Origin: Emergencia sp.
Lineage (GTDB): Bacteria; Bacillota; Clostridia; Peptostreptococcales; Anaerovoracaceae
Direction: 5' to 3'
Length of the DNA: 64,000 bases
Assembly: GCA_022767345.1 (NCBI GenBank)
Contig: JALEOD010000033.1
Span: forward strand, 1-64,000
The position numbers and the translations under genes were made by a program. The notes under the pieces were generated by a model. It worked only from the letters and a program-made list of their open reading frames with translations. It was not told the origin of the DNA and made no database searches. Shown here one piece after another: positions 8,877 through 17,820 of this stretch (its first letter is position 1; each line of letters starts with the position of its first letter).

Positions 8877-9680
8877 ATGAAAGAATTTTTTGAGGGATAT
8901 TATTATAAACACCAGAAGGGGGACGAAACCCTCTGCATCATCGCAGGCTGTGCAGGAACGGCCCGTTTTATTCAGGTCATCACGGAAAAGCAGGCATGGC
9001 AGGCACCTTTTACAGAGGGGAACCAGTTTACAACAGAAGGCATTCGCCTTGCTATAGAAACACCGGAGCTTTCCCTGAAAGGGGAGATCCGCTACGAAAA
9101 TCTGACGCCGCTTGGGACAGATATTATGGGACCTTTCCGCTTTTTTTCTATGGAATGCAGTCACGGTGTCATCAGCATGGGTCACAGACTCAGCGGGAAG
9201 GTGGAACTCAATGGGAAGACCATAGATTTTACCGGAGGCAAGGGCTATATCGAAATGGATAAAGGAAGGTCCTTTCCGTCGGCGTACACATGGGTGCAGG
9301 CCAATGATTTTGCAGATGCTTTGCAGGAGGACTGCTCCATTATGGCGGCGGTTGCAAAGATGCCTTTTTTCGGTCTGCACTTTCGCGGCTGTATCTGCGC
9401 CATTTATTACAAGGGAAAAGAATATCGCCTTGCAACTTATAGAGGCGTGCGCGTACTTGAATGCAGCCGCAGGCGCATTGTTTTGCGGCAGGGGAAGTAT
9501 CGTCTGGAAATTGAAATTGAGGGCGGAGGCGGACACAGGCTTCGGGCGCCTGTGAAGGGAGAAATGAGTCGTACGATAGTGGAATCAGCAAGCTGTCCGG
9601 TCTGGTTTACTTTTTTCTGCCGGGGAAAATTGATATTTCATCTTCGTTCAGAGCATGCGGGGTTTGAATACGAAGCGTAG
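8877..9680 (+). CDS. Tocopherol cyclase-like family protein
   Basis: 267 residues; resembles bacterial relatives of the tocopherol cyclase fold (a beta-barrel related to the lipocalin/heme-lipid binding type). Family-type segments are MKEFFEGYYYKHQ at the start, MGPFRFFSMECSHGVISM, TGGKGYIEMDKGRSFP, and TWVQANDF, and FFGLHFRGCICAIYY toward the end. In Clostridia these proteins are common and their substrate is unknown; vitamin E synthesis is not implied. The start at 8877 is chosen because it follows TTAGGGGG; the in-frame ATG at 8826 adds an atypical tail. Monocistronic, no signal peptide seen. Confidence 0.75.
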   Translation: MKEFFEGYYYKHQKGDETLCIIAGCAGTARFIQVITEKQAWQAPFTEGNQFTTEGIRLAIETPELSLKGEIRYENLTPLGTDIMGPFRFFSMECSHGVISMGHRLSGKVELNGKTIDFTGGKGYIEMDKGRSFPSAYTWVQANDFADALQEDCSIMAAVAKMPFFGLHFRGCICAIYYKGKEYRLATYRGVRVLECSRRRIVLRQGKYRLEIEIEGGGGHRLRAPVKGEMSRTIVESASCPVWFTFFCRGKLIFHLRSEHAGFEYEA

Positions 9681-9779
9681 ATCGGGGCTGCGGCGCTTTT
9701 GAAGATTTTGTGAAGGCTGTTTTCTCCAGCGGGATTTTGTGTTACAATAAAATGTACGCAATAAAAGGAGAATTCAAAT

Positions 9780-12161
9780 ATGTTGGGATTAACAGCAAGA
9801 GAAGCAGGAGCAAGAGCGGCGCAGGGACTGTCAAATGAGCAGGTGGATTCCTCGACGCGCACAGTAGAAGAAATTATAAAAAGCAACGTATTTACTTATT
9901 TTAACTTGATTTTTACGGTACTTGCGGTGCTTTTGATCGTAGTAGGGTCTTTTAAGGATTTGACCTTTATGCTTGTGGTCTTTGCCAATACGGCAATCGG
10001 CATTGCCCAGGAAATCAAATCGAAAAAGACCCTGGATAAGCTGAAACTTTTGAAAATGCCCAAGGCCCACGTTTTTCGCGATGGGAAGGAAGTGGAACGG
10101 CCGGTAGAGGAATTGGTATTAGACGATGTGATTATTTTGCGGGCAGGCAGTCAGATACCGGCGGACGCCGTGGTGATTGACGGCAGCGTGCAGGTCAATG
10201 AGGCATTGATTACCGGTGAGTCCGATGAGATTACCAAGACCACCGATTCACAGCTTTTGTCCGGCAGTTTTGTAGTTTCGGGAACCTGTGCGGCAAAGCT
10301 GACAGCGGTGGGCAGAGAGTCCTACATTTCCAAGCTGACCATTGAAGCGACCAAAGACAAGCATGGAGAACAGTCGGAGATGATTAAATCTCTGGACAAG
10401 CTTGTAAAAATGGTGGGAATTATCATCATTCCTGTTGGACTGATTCTTTTGACCCAGCAGTATTTTATTCTGGAGGATGGATTCAGGCATAGTGTGACTT
10501 CTATGGTTGCCGCGATTTTGGGCATGATTCCGGAGGGACTTTACATGACGGCAAGTATCGCCATGGTAGTCAGCGCCATGCGCCTTGCAAAACAGGACGT
10601 GCTGGTGCAGAATATGCGGTGCATTGAGACGCTGGCGCGGGTCAATGTCCTTTGCGTAGATAAAACGGGCACAATCACTGAAAACGAGATGAAGGTCGCT
10701 AAAGTACAGCGGATTTATGGCGGCATCACCGATGATGACCTGCGGCGCCTTATAGGAGATTTGGCATATGCCCAGAATCCGGACAACATTACTATGGCAG
10801 CGATGCAGGCATATTTTACAGAACGTTCGGGAAGAGCAACCCTCAGCGTGTGCGGATTTTCCTCTAAATATAAATATTGCGGCGCCAGCTACGAAGACGG
10901 CAATTTTGTGCTGGGCGCGCCTGAGTTTGTGCTGCGGGAGTCTTTTTCGCAGTATGAGGAAGAAATTACCAGAGTCAGTGAGCAGGGCTATCGTGTGCTG
11001 GCATTTGCGCAGACGGAGGCAGTACCTGACGGACAGCCGTTAAGCGGCAGAACGAGGCTTTTGGGACTTGTTTATCTGACCAACCCTATCCGTAAATCCG
11101 CCAAAGAGACTTTTACATATTTTGCGGAAAACGGAGTGGAAGTCAAGGTCATATCCGGGGATAATCCGGTGACGGTTTCCAATGTGGCACTGGAGGCCGG
11201 CATTGAAAATGCAGACAGGTACATCGACGCGAGACAGCTTGTCAACGAGCGGGCGATTTTTGAGGCGGTGGAGAGATATACGGTCTTCGGCAGAGTCACG
11301 CCGGAGCAGAAGCGCATGTTCGTGAAAGCCCTGAAAAAGCAGGGGAAGATTGTCGGTATGACGGGAGACGGTGTCAACGATATTCTGGCCCTGCGGGATG
11401 CCGATTGTTCTATTGCAATGGCTTCGGGAAGTGAAGCGGCTTCCAATGCAGCCCAGCTGGTGCTGATGGATTCTGACTTCTCAAAGATGCCGTCGGTGGT
11501 GGCGGAAGGAAGACGTGTAGTAAATAATATCGAAAAGACTGCCAGTCTGTTCTTGACGAAGAATATTTTCTCGCTGCTTTTGGCACTCTTTTCCATTATC
11601 AATGTGCTGTCTTATCCGCTGACGCCGTCACAGCTGACGCTGATTACCATGTTTACTATCGGCGCGCCGTCCTTTGTGCTGTCCCTGGAGCCCAATCATG
11701 ATAAGATTACTGGCACCTTCTTCGGAAAGGTCTTTCGCATGGCGACGCCGGCGGGGCTTACCACCTTCGTCAGCGTCAGTTCGCTGGTCATCTTCGGGCA
11801 GGTATTTGACATCAATCCGGACTGCATTTCCACGTCATGCACCATTCTGGTCGGACTGGTTGGCTTTATGATTTTAGGAAAAGTGGCAAAACCAACCAAC
11901 TTTTTCCATGTAGCTCTGATTGCGGTGATGCTTTTGGGAATGGCGTACTGCTTCTTCTTCCAAAAGAGCTTCTTCGGTATCGACGAGATTTCCACCCAGG
12001 CGATGATGCTGCTGGTGGTGTTCCTCATTGCAACAGAGGGTCTGTTCCGCTACGTATATAAGTTTACCAGCCTGTGCGGCAGGGTTCTCAACAGGGAGAG
12101 CGGCAAGCGCAGCGGAAAGAATAAGAAACATAGAAAAAAGATTAAAATCAGCTGGCAGTAA
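9780..12161 (+). CDS. P-type cation-transporting ATPase (CtpE/PacL-like)
   Basis: 793-residue membrane pump of the HAD superfamily. A-domain loop ITGESDE near 145, phosphorylation motif DKTGT at Asp294, hinge MTGDGVND near 528, membrane segments near 40-80, 205-270 and six at the C-terminus after residue 590. The M4 motif reads GMIPEGL, as in the Ca2+/Mg2+-type class and CtpE-like pumps, not the CPx of heavy-metal pumps. Calcium export is a reasonable inference, but ion specificity is not proven. The C-terminus is a basic cytosolic tail. It has its own promoter region (TACAAT at about 9742) and terminator. Confidence 0.88.
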   Translation: MLGLTAREAGARAAQGLSNEQVDSSTRTVEEIIKSNVFTYFNLIFTVLAVLLIVVGSFKDLTFMLVVFANTAIGIAQEIKSKKTLDKLKLLKMPKAHVFRDGKEVERPVEELVLDDVIILRAGSQIPADAVVIDGSVQVNEALITGESDEITKTTDSQLLSGSFVVSGTCAAKLTAVGRESYISKLTIEATKDKHGEQSEMIKSLDKLVKMVGIIIIPVGLILLTQQYFILEDGFRHSVTSMVAAILGMIPEGLYMTASIAMVVSAMRLAKQDVLVQNMRCIETLARVNVLCVDKTGTITENEMKVAKVQRIYGGITDDDLRRLIGDLAYAQNPDNITMAAMQAYFTERSGRATLSVCGFSSKYKYCGASYEDGNFVLGAPEFVLRESFSQYEEEITRVSEQGYRVLAFAQTEAVPDGQPLSGRTRLLGLVYLTNPIRKSAKETFTYFAENGVEVKVISGDNPVTVSNVALEAGIENADRYIDARQLVNERAIFEAVERYTVFGRVTPEQKRMFVKALKKQGKIVGMTGDGVNDILALRDADCSIAMASGSEAASNAAQLVLMDSDFSKMPSVVAEGRRVVNNIEKTASLFLTKNIFSLLLALFSIINVLSYPLTPSQLTLITMFTIGAPSFVLSLEPNHDKITGTFFGKVFRMATPAGLTTFVSVSSLVIFGQVFDINPDCISTSCTILVGLVGFMILGKVAKPTNFFHVALIAVMLLGMAYCFFFQKSFFGIDEISTQAMMLLVVFLIATEGLFRYVYKFTSLCGRVLNRESGKRSGKNKKHRKKIKISWQ

Positions 12162-12177
12162 ATTGATTGATAGAAAG

Positions 12178-12210
12178 AAAAAACGGTGAGAATTGACTCA
12201 CCGTTTTTTC
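12178..12210. terminator. Terminator after the P-type ATPase
   Basis: AAAACGGTGAG / CTCACCGTTTTT stem with T run on the plus strand and A run on the other side; may act in both directions. Confidence 0.85.
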
Positions 12211-12279
12211 TTTGGATTAGGACTTTATTATAATTTGTTATAGGTATTTGCTTATTACATAAAATATATTGTTCACAGA

Positions 12280-12326
12280 AAATCTGCAGTTCATATGGTA
12301 ATTATAATACCGTTTTTTGCAGATTT
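12280..12326. repeat. 47-bp inverted repeat in convergent gap
   Basis: AAATCTGCA at 12280-12288 and TGCAGATTT at 12318-12326, with a nested GGTA...TACC in between. It lies between two converging genes. It recalls the double-word modules of array A in size, but with another word; a relation is not shown. A smaller inverted repeat (TTTAGGT ... ACCTAAA) follows at about 12336-12366. Confidence 0.45.
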
Positions 12327-12426
12327 GTCAAGGGTTTTTAGGTGATTTTTTTTGTAAAAAACCTAAATGGATTATTTGAAATAATATATTGCATGCAATG
12401 CGCGAAAAACATTGCAATTTCAAGGG

Positions 12427-13137
12427 CTACGATAGCTCGGAAATGCGGATTTTCTGCTTCAGATGACGCGCCAGATAGACTGCCGGGGTGTCCAAAATGC
12501 TGGTAAAGATGAAAATCACATAGCTGGACATGCAGATGTGAATCAGCGTGGAAAAGCTATGTACGCCGGCAAAGGCGCCGAAGGTAAAGAGTACTGTGTT
12601 CATCAGCTGGGACAGCAGGGTGGAGCCGTTATTGCGAAGCCAAAGACCTTTCTGGCTGTCCCCGAAAATTTTCTCAGTGCGTTTCCAAATCAGATGATAA
12701 GCGCAGACGTCGAACATCTGCACGATGCCGTATACTGCAATGCTCACCAGCATAAGTCTCGGTGTATTGGAAAATACCGACTGAATGGACGGCATCGCCC
12801 AGTCATTGCCATTTGGGGTGTAAAGAAACCAGGACTGAGAAATCAGTACAAAGACAATGCTGACACAGATGCCGATTTTTACGGCAGTGTTCGCGTATTT
12901 GCGCCCCTCGGTTTCGCTCAAAATATCGGTGACTAAAAAGGTGGATGCAAAGAGGATATTGCCCAGGGTCTGCTCCATGCCGAAGGCATCTACCAGAATC
13001 AGCGCCTCGATATTGGCTGCGATGGTTGCAACAACGGTCCACATATAGAGGCCGGTCTTTCCGAAAAGTTTATAAAACAAGACTACTGCTGTGTAAATGC
13101 AGATTAAGCTGAGGATTAAAACGAGTTCATTATGCAT
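12427..13137 (-). CDS. Queuosine precursor transporter, YhhQ/VUT family
   Basis: 236-residue integral membrane protein with about six hydrophobic segments. Family-type stretches: FLVTDILSETEGRKYA near 85-100 and YGIVQMFDVCAYHLIWK near 155. YhhQ-type proteins import preQ0/preQ1 or queuine (family knowledge). It overlaps the stop of the upstream radical SAM gene by 8 bp, and both lie behind a preQ1-I riboswitch, which strongly supports a role in queuosine precursor uptake. Which base it carries is open; pairing with a QueL-like lyase would favour queuine. Confidence 0.9.
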   Translation of the reverse strand: MHNELVLILSLICIYTAVVLFYKLFGKTGLYMWTVVATIAANIEALILVDAFGMEQTLGNILFASTFLVTDILSETEGRKYANTAVKIGICVSIVFVLISQSWFLYTPNGNDWAMPSIQSVFSNTPRLMLVSIAVYGIVQMFDVCAYHLIWKRTEKIFGDSQKGLWLRNNGSTLLSQLMNTVLFTFGAFAGVHSFSTLIHICMSSYVIFIFTSILDTPAVYLARHLKQKIRISELS

Positions 13138-13843
13138 TGGATTTACCTCCTACTCCGAAGTCTGTATTGTTCATTAAAATGTCTACACGGGGATTGTGCA
13201 GATATTCTGGCATGATTGTTTTCGCGAAAATATCAATGATGCCGGGGTCTGGTTTTATGGCGGTGGAATTTTCTACCATAATGTTGACGCAGACCCTCTC
13301 AAAATAAGCTAGTCCCGTTTCAATATCGGCGCTCATGGATTCTGCCGTTTGCCCCGGAATACCGAAGAGCAGACAGCACTCGTCAAAGTCCTCCGCGATT
13401 TTTGCAGGATTGGCTTCGTCAATGCCTTTCACGAGGTAGGATTCTCTGAACAGTGCATCGAAGGTTTCTACGCCGATTTTGAATTTAAGAGATATGCCTG
13501 AGACCGCGAAGTCTTCCCGGAGGGTTTTGATACAGCTGCGGTCAGTCCAGTGGCATTCAAAGTGGACCTGCTGAATGTCCTTTGTGCGGCAGATTTCCTT
13601 GATTTGTGCCATGGTATTGCTGTCCAGGTCACAGATGCTGCCGGAATTGATTACCTCCAGCTTGTGATAAAGACCTGTAACATTTGCGAGCACTTCTTGG
13701 TTAAGGTCGAAGTTAGCGGCTTCGTCTTTGAAAAAATCCAGATGGTAATCGCAGAATCTGCATCTGCGCCATTTGCAGCCGCTGCCCCGAAGAAGAACAA
13801 TCTCCCGGGGATTTTTGTCAGAAATGATGGAATAGCGTTCCAT
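13130..13843 (-). CDS. Radical SAM protein, candidate queuine lyase QueL
   Basis: 237 residues. An N-terminal cluster motif C-x4-C-x2-C is at Cys23, Cys28 and Cys31 (GSGCKWRRCRFCDYH), with FGIPGQTAESM near the middle, as in radical SAM enzymes. It is the first gene after a preQ1-I riboswitch and overlaps a queuosine precursor transporter. Known clostridial queuine salvage uses a radical SAM lyase (QueL) that turns queuine into preQ1; genomic context points to that role, but sequence alone does not separate it from other small radical SAM proteins. The start ATG follows AAAGGAC. Confidence 0.72.
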   Translation of the reverse strand: MERYSIISDKNPREIVLLRGSGCKWRRCRFCDYHLDFFKDEAANFDLNQEVLANVTGLYHKLEVINSGSICDLDSNTMAQIKEICRTKDIQQVHFECHWTDRSCIKTLREDFAVSGISLKFKIGVETFDALFRESYLVKGIDEANPAKIAEDFDECCLLFGIPGQTAESMSADIETGLAYFERVCVNIMVENSTAIKPDPGIIDIFAKTIMPEYLHNPRVDILMNNTDFGVGGKSNA

Positions 13844-13863
13844 TTTTTGTCCTTTCCCGGAAC

Positions 13864-13896
13864 AAAAAATGCGCCTACAGAATCTGCAGGCACATT
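13864..13896 (-). terminator. Attenuator hairpin of the preQ1 riboswitch
   Basis: On the minus strand AATGTGCCTGCAG pairs with CTGTAGGCGCATT and runs into TTTTTT, 20 bp upstream of the radical SAM start. This fits transcriptional attenuation when preQ1 is abundant. Confidence 0.85.
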
Positions 13897-13929
13897 AAAA
13901 TGATAATCACCATATCAATGTTGACTTTA

Positions 13930-13974
13930 GTTCCGTAGTTTTGTTTATAGACAGGATGGTCACGAACTGTCTTA
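13930..13974 (-). promoter_or_regulatory. preQ1-I riboswitch aptamer
   Basis: On the minus strand: stem AGACAG / CTGTCT (P1), loop starting TTC with CGTG, then the A-rich tail ATAAACAAAACTACGG. CGTG in the loop can pair with TACG in the tail (one G-U) to give the H-type pseudoknot of preQ1-I aptamers, which have the form GGUUC...CCC...AAAAAACUA. The terminator and two queuosine-type genes downstream agree. Confidence 0.85.
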
Positions 13975-14085
13975 TTTTATTTTCATAAGTACTATAGCAC
14001 ATATCACAGCTTCTGTCAAAGAAAAGTGACAAATGCTTGTTTTTGTGATATACTGAATAAATAGTTTTTGAATAGGAGTTACATC

Positions 14086-15012
14086 ATGATATACAAAAAT
14101 GTGTTAGATGCCATGGGGGAAACCCCGATGATTCAGTTGAACAAGATGGTAAGCCCGGAAGGAGCACGAGTGCTTGTAAAATTTGAGGGACTCAATGTGG
14201 GCGGTTCGGTGAAGACCAGGACTGCCTACAATATGATTACAAAAGCGGAAGAAGACGGCATTTTACAGCCGGATTCCGTTATCGTAGAGCCGACCAGCGG
14301 AAATCAGGGAATCGGCCTGGCTCTCGTAGGGGCGGTAAAGGGTTACGAAACGATTATCATCATGCCGGACTCTGTCAGTCAGGAACGTCGTCTTTTGGTG
14401 GAACATTACGGCGCGCAGGTGATTTTAGTCCACGATGCAGGAAATATCGGAGACTGTATTGAGGAATGTGTACAGAAAGCAAATCAGATGGCGGCAGAAA
14501 ATCCGAAAGTCTTCGTGCCGCAGCAGTTTGAAAATGAAGCAAATCCTATGGTGCATCGCCATCATACCGGCCTTGAGATTTTGGAGCAGGTGGCAGGTCC
14601 AATTGACGGCTTCTGCTCAGGTATCGGCACCGGCGGCACGATTACCGGTATCGGAGAAACACTGAAGGCCCTCAATCCGCAGATTGAAATTTGGGCAGTA
14701 GAACCGCAGAATGCGGCGATTTTGGCAGGCGGCACGGTGGGCACGCATATTCAGATGGGAATTGGCGATGGTGTCATTCCGGCGGTGCTCAATCAGAGCA
14801 TTTATGATGATATTTATATCGTTTCCGATGAAGAGGCCCTGCAGACTGCAAAAGATTTGGCCAGAAAAGAGGGACTCATGTGCGGTATTTCCAGCGGCAC
14901 CAACGTAGCGGCGGCTTTGAAACTGGCAGAAAAACTGGGTAAAGGTAAAACTGTGGTTACCATTCTGCCGGATACTGCAGAGAGATATTTCTCTACACCG
15001 CTGTTTGAATAA
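14086..15012 (+). CDS. cysK: Cysteine synthase / O-acetylserine sulfhydrylase family
   Basis: PLP-dependent beta-replacement enzyme, 308 residues, fold type II. ETPMIQLNKM at the start, PLP lysine in GGSVKTRTAYNM (SVKTR, where classical CysK has SVKDR), substrate loop TSGNQGIG, phosphate loop GTGGTITG and C-terminal SGTNVAAALK. The start at 14086 follows ATAGGAG. It stands alone. The Asp-to-Thr change next to the lysine and the lack of neighbouring cysE leave related activities (cystathionine- or O-phosphoserine-type) possible. Confidence 0.87.
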   Translation: MIYKNVLDAMGETPMIQLNKMVSPEGARVLVKFEGLNVGGSVKTRTAYNMITKAEEDGILQPDSVIVEPTSGNQGIGLALVGAVKGYETIIIMPDSVSQERRLLVEHYGAQVILVHDAGNIGDCIEECVQKANQMAAENPKVFVPQQFENEANPMVHRHHTGLEILEQVAGPIDGFCSGIGTGGTITGIGETLKALNPQIEIWAVEPQNAAILAGGTVGTHIQMGIGDGVIPAVLNQSIYDDIYIVSDEEALQTAKDLARKEGLMCGISSGTNVAAALKLAEKLGKGKTVVTILPDTAERYFSTPLFE

Positions 15013-15073
15013 GACTGCTTGCTGCTGGCGCTGTGAGAGCTGATGGAACAGTCAGGCGGCAGCAACGTAAATC

Positions 15074-15318
15074 TTAACCCAAAATCAGAAAAGATTAATC
15101 TTGTGTATAAGGAAGTTGTGAAATCTTAACCGAGATTCAGAAAATCGCTAAAATGTGTATAACTCCTATCGCGAACAGCAGGTATTTTGCTGGTGAAAGG
15201 AGAGATTTTCTGGATTTTCGGTTTATTTTTTGTAATTTTGTAGCGTGAATTCCTTTTCAAAGGGAAGTCTCGACTGGCTGGTTATACATTTTTTACGGAA
15301 AATGCAAATTTGGGTTAA
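15074..15318. repeat. Repeat array B1 (TTAACC ... TGTATAA modules)
   Basis: Three 37-bp modules: 15074-15110 and 15126-15162 in plus orientation and 15282-15318 inverted. Each begins TTAACC and ends TGTATAA, with about 24 variable bases. The last module overlaps the stop codon of the minus-strand nuclease gene at 15315-15317. The same 2-plus-1 layout recurs in B2 on the other side of that gene. Confidence 0.85.
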
Positions 15319-16112
15319 CTATTCGAAAAGAGTGGGAGAAGCTGACCTTTGATAATCCGATCAATAGCAGCAACATCCAATGTGCCGTCGGGGTTATCCA
15401 TTGTGATAATTAGATTTTTAGGCATGGCGATATTGTTGTGGTGATAGACCGCAATTTTTTTAAAGAAGTTGTTTCGATAGTTCTCGTTATTTAAAAGTCC
15501 TGCATGTTCCCAGTAAATCTCATCGCATAAAGGCGGCGTAATTTCAAAATCCGGGCGGCAGGTAATCCAGCGGCCGTCCGGCGTTTGAAGACGAAGCTTC
15601 GGTTCGTACTGAAACGGAATTTTTGCGGCGTGCATTAATTCGGCAATGATAACTTCTGATTTAGAGCGCATGTATGTGCCGAAGGAAGTGGAAAACGTCA
15701 GACCTTCCGGACGGTAATCAGGTTTTAAAACAGGTCCTGCTGCAGAAGTTGTCTGTATGTTTACAGGAAGAATCAAATCGGAGTAAGTTTTTGGAAGACT
15801 CTGCTGAATTGTTTGCGGATCATAAGGCGCATAGTTCTTTAGGAGCTTTTTCTGTATATGCAGATTCTGTTGGATTCTTCGGATAGATTCTTCTAAGAAG
15901 CGACGATATTTTAAATCGTAAATAAGCCGTGCGTTTTTAGTTTGAATGTAATGTTGCTTCTTTGCAGCGTCAATCCAGTAATAATAAATCTTGCCATTGA
16001 TTGTTTTGTAGGTCAGCTTTCCCTTGGGAAGATTTTTAAGTGCTGTTTGATACTGGTGTAAAAGCTTTTGCTGCAGTGTGATGTCCTGCTGCGTTAATTC
16101 AATGTAGCTCAT
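15315..16112 (-). CDS. Orphan PD-(D/E)XK nuclease-like protein
   Basis: 265 residues. N-terminal half is charged and helical (likely coiled coil at 70-95). The C-terminal half has RSKSEVIIAELM with Glu153, then IPFQYE, a predicted beta turn TPDGRW, CRPDFEI with Asp188, and YWEHAG with Glu202. The order E...(R)PDF...(W)E-H fits a PD-(D/E)XK fold, here with E-x-H in place of E-x-K. Similar RSKSE proteins are frequent in gut Clostridia and lack an assigned role (recall, not checked). No methyltransferase or toxin partner is nearby. It is bracketed on both sides by B-type arrays. The start follows GGAG at about 8 bp. Confidence 0.65.
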   Translation of the reverse strand: MSYIELTQQDITLQQKLLHQYQTALKNLPKGKLTYKTINGKIYYYWIDAAKKQHYIQTKNARLIYDLKYRRFLEESIRRIQQNLHIQKKLLKNYAPYDPQTIQQSLPKTYSDLILPVNIQTTSAAGPVLKPDYRPEGLTFSTSFGTYMRSKSEVIIAELMHAAKIPFQYEPKLRLQTPDGRWITCRPDFEITPPLCDEIYWEHAGLLNNENYRNNFFKKIAVYHHNNIAMPKNLIITMDNPDGTLDVAAIDRIIKGQLLPLFSNS

Positions 16113-16269
16113 CGTACCCCTCTCCTTTAATGTATGTTATAGGAATATTTTACAATAAATGTAAATAAAATGCAACAAAAAATTTGGGTTTGTATCAAGT
16201 TTTATATGGAGCCGGGATTTGCTGCACTATTTTGGGCTTGACCGACTTGATTCCATGATTGGCAGCATC

Positions 16270-16577
16270 TTAACCTAAAATGGCTTTTTCCGAAAAAAGT
16301 GTATAAGTCAATCTCAAAATCTTAACCGAAAATCAAAGAATCCTAAAAAAATGTATAACAGCATTGGGTGAAAAGCGGTGAGGGTGAGCGGCAACTCAGT
16401 TTAGACCCGCAGAAACAACCTTTTTGGGTGAATTTTATCCATGAGACTTGCGCTTAACGTAAGAATTTAATGCCTTTTTCTTTAACCTTACGTGCTGCGT
16501 AAGCTCGATGCTGATGGGAATCAAATCGAAACCAAAACGCTTATACATTTTTACCGGGAAATACGAATTTGGGTTAA
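16270..16577. repeat. Repeat array B2 (TTAACC ... TGTATAA modules)
   Basis: Three 37-bp modules: 16270-16306 and 16322-16358 plus, 16541-16577 inverted, all TTAACC...TGTATAA. Between modules two and three lie TTACG-type inverted repeats (about 16450-16505). The 16113-16269 stretch holds only the nuclease promoter region and a degenerate TTTGGGTTTGTAT piece. Confidence 0.85.
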
Positions 16578-16635
16578 GAGTCTTGTCTGAGAGCCAAGAT
16601 TCTTTTCGGCGTCAAAGAATCAATGCAAAAAAATG

Positions 16636-16664
16636 TTGCAATTACTTGCTTAATGCTTTATAAT
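16636..16664 (+). promoter_or_regulatory. Promoter of rplM-rpsI
   Basis: TTGCAA at 16636-16641, 17-bp spacer, consensus TATAAT at 16659-16664; followed by a leader of about 170 nt. Confidence 0.8.
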
Positions 16665-16670
16665 AGTTCT

Positions 16671-16841
16671 GCACTGTGTTTTCACAGACGATTTGCATGC
16701 GTAGAACCAGGTAAGGTTCGGCAGCGCTGCAAGCTAAAAGTTAGTTTTAGTTATGCCGAAACAGATTTAATCAAATCCCAGTAGGCAGAACCGAACACGA
16801 TACTGTGAGAAGGTATCTCAGTAGGTAGAAAGGAAGAGACA
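16671..16841 (+). ncRNA. Structured 5' leader of rplM (candidate L13 leader)
   Basis: Leader with TTCGGCA / TGCCGAA pairing around a loop (about 16717-16766), GGTTC / GAACC, and ACTGTGTTTTCACAG near its start. Ribosomal protein L13 of many Firmicutes controls its own operon through such a leader. The assignment here rests on position and structure, not on a model match. Confidence 0.5.
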
Positions 16842-17270
16842 ATGAAATCTTACATTGCAAAACCTGCAGAAGTAGAACGTAAATGGTACGTTGTCGATGC
16901 AGAAGGCAAGACTCTCGGCAGACTGGCATCTGAAGTTGCTTCTGTTCTGAGAGGAAAGAACAAGCCAATCTACACTCCGCACGTTGACTGTGGTGACTAC
17001 GTAATCGTAATCAACGCTGAGAAAGTAGAAGTAACCGGCAAAAAGAGAAAAGAAAAGGTTTACAAGAGACACACTGGATATCCAGGTGGTCTGAGAGAAA
17101 TCACTTTCGAAAAGTTACAGGCAAAGAAACCGGAAGAAATCATCAAGCACGCAGTAAAAGGCATGCTTCCTGATGGAAAACTGGGCAGACAGATGTTTAA
17201 GAAGTTAAAAGTTTACGCAGGCCCTGAGCACGCACATGGTGCACAGAAGCCGGAAACTTTGGAAATCTAA
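16842..17270 (+). CDS. rplM: 50S ribosomal protein L13
   Basis: Large-subunit assembly protein, 142 residues, full length. [19 protein letters not shown] near residue 12, [16 protein letters not shown] near 50, HTGYPGG near 78 and [11 protein letters not shown] at the end are family hallmarks. Strong AAAGGAAGAG site; rpsI follows after 19 bp as in most bacteria. Confidence 0.98.
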   Translation: MKSYIAKPAEVERKWYVVDAEGKTLGRLASEVASVLRGKNKPIYTPHVDCGDYVIVINAEKVEVTGKKRKEKVYKRHTGYPGGLREITFEKLQAKKPEEIIKHAVKGMLPDGKLGRQMFKKLKVYAGPEHAHGAQKPETLEI

Positions 17271-17289
17271 GGAAAGGGAGGAATAGACA

Positions 17290-17685
17290 ATGGCAAAATT
17301 ACAATACCAAGGAACAGGTAGAAGAAAACATTCAGTTGCTAGAGTTAGATTAATCCCTGGAACTGGAAAAATCACTGTAAACAAGAAAGACTTAGAAGAT
17401 TACTTCGGAATGGAAATCGTTAAGAGAGAAGTAAGAAGACCTTTTGAAGTTGCAGGCTGCGAAGGCAAATTCGATGTAATTGCTACAGTAGCAGGCGGCG
17501 GTTTCACAGGTCAGGCAGGCGCGCTGAGACACGGTATCTCCAGAGCTCTTTGCCAGGCTGACAAGGACGCTTTCAGAGCTCCTTTGAAAGCTGCTGGATT
17601 CTTAACAAGAGACCCAAGAATGAAGGAAAGAAAGAAGTACGGTCTGAAAAAGGCAAGAAGAGCTTCCCAGTTCTCCAAGCGTTAA
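17290..17685 (+). CDS. rpsI: 30S ribosomal protein S9
   Basis: Small-subunit protein whose basic C-terminal tail reaches the P-site tRNA; 131 residues. [14 protein letters not shown] at the N-terminus, [19 protein letters not shown] in the middle, and [20 protein letters not shown] with SKR tail. Preceded by GGAAAGGGAGG. Operon with rplM, ended by a strong terminator. Confidence 0.98.
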   Translation: MAKLQYQGTGRRKHSVARVRLIPGTGKITVNKKDLEDYFGMEIVKREVRRPFEVAGCEGKFDVIATVAGGGFTGQAGALRHGISRALCQADKDAFRAPLKAAGFLTRDPRMKERKKYGLKKARRASQFSKR

Positions 17686-17702
17686 TCAGAGATGTATCGA
17701 AA

Positions 17703-17733
17703 CAACAAACCCCATCGCAAGATGGGGTTTTGT
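17703..17733 (+). terminator. Terminator of rplM-rpsI
   Basis: AAACCCCATC / GATGGGGTTT stem with GCAA-type loop and T-rich tail. Confidence 0.9.
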
Positions 17734-17762
17734 GTTTATGGAAGGTAGAACGCAATATGCCT

Positions 17763-17799
17763 CCCCTTTTGCGCCTGAAAAGATAGGAAAAGGGACAGA
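17763..17799 (-). repeat. Solitary F-type module
   Basis: 37 bp; in minus orientation it begins TCTGTCCCTTTT and ends AAAAGGGG. It matches the two F modules at 45.3 kb in length and end words but stands alone between converging genes. Confidence 0.6.
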
Positions 17800-17820
17800 T
17801 TGGAGACGGCTGAATAAGTT

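Noticed and set aside
8505-9536. 343-codon minus-strand ORF over the tocopherol cyclase-like gene
   Set aside because: Antisense to a recognisable family protein and composition is typical of a shadow frame.
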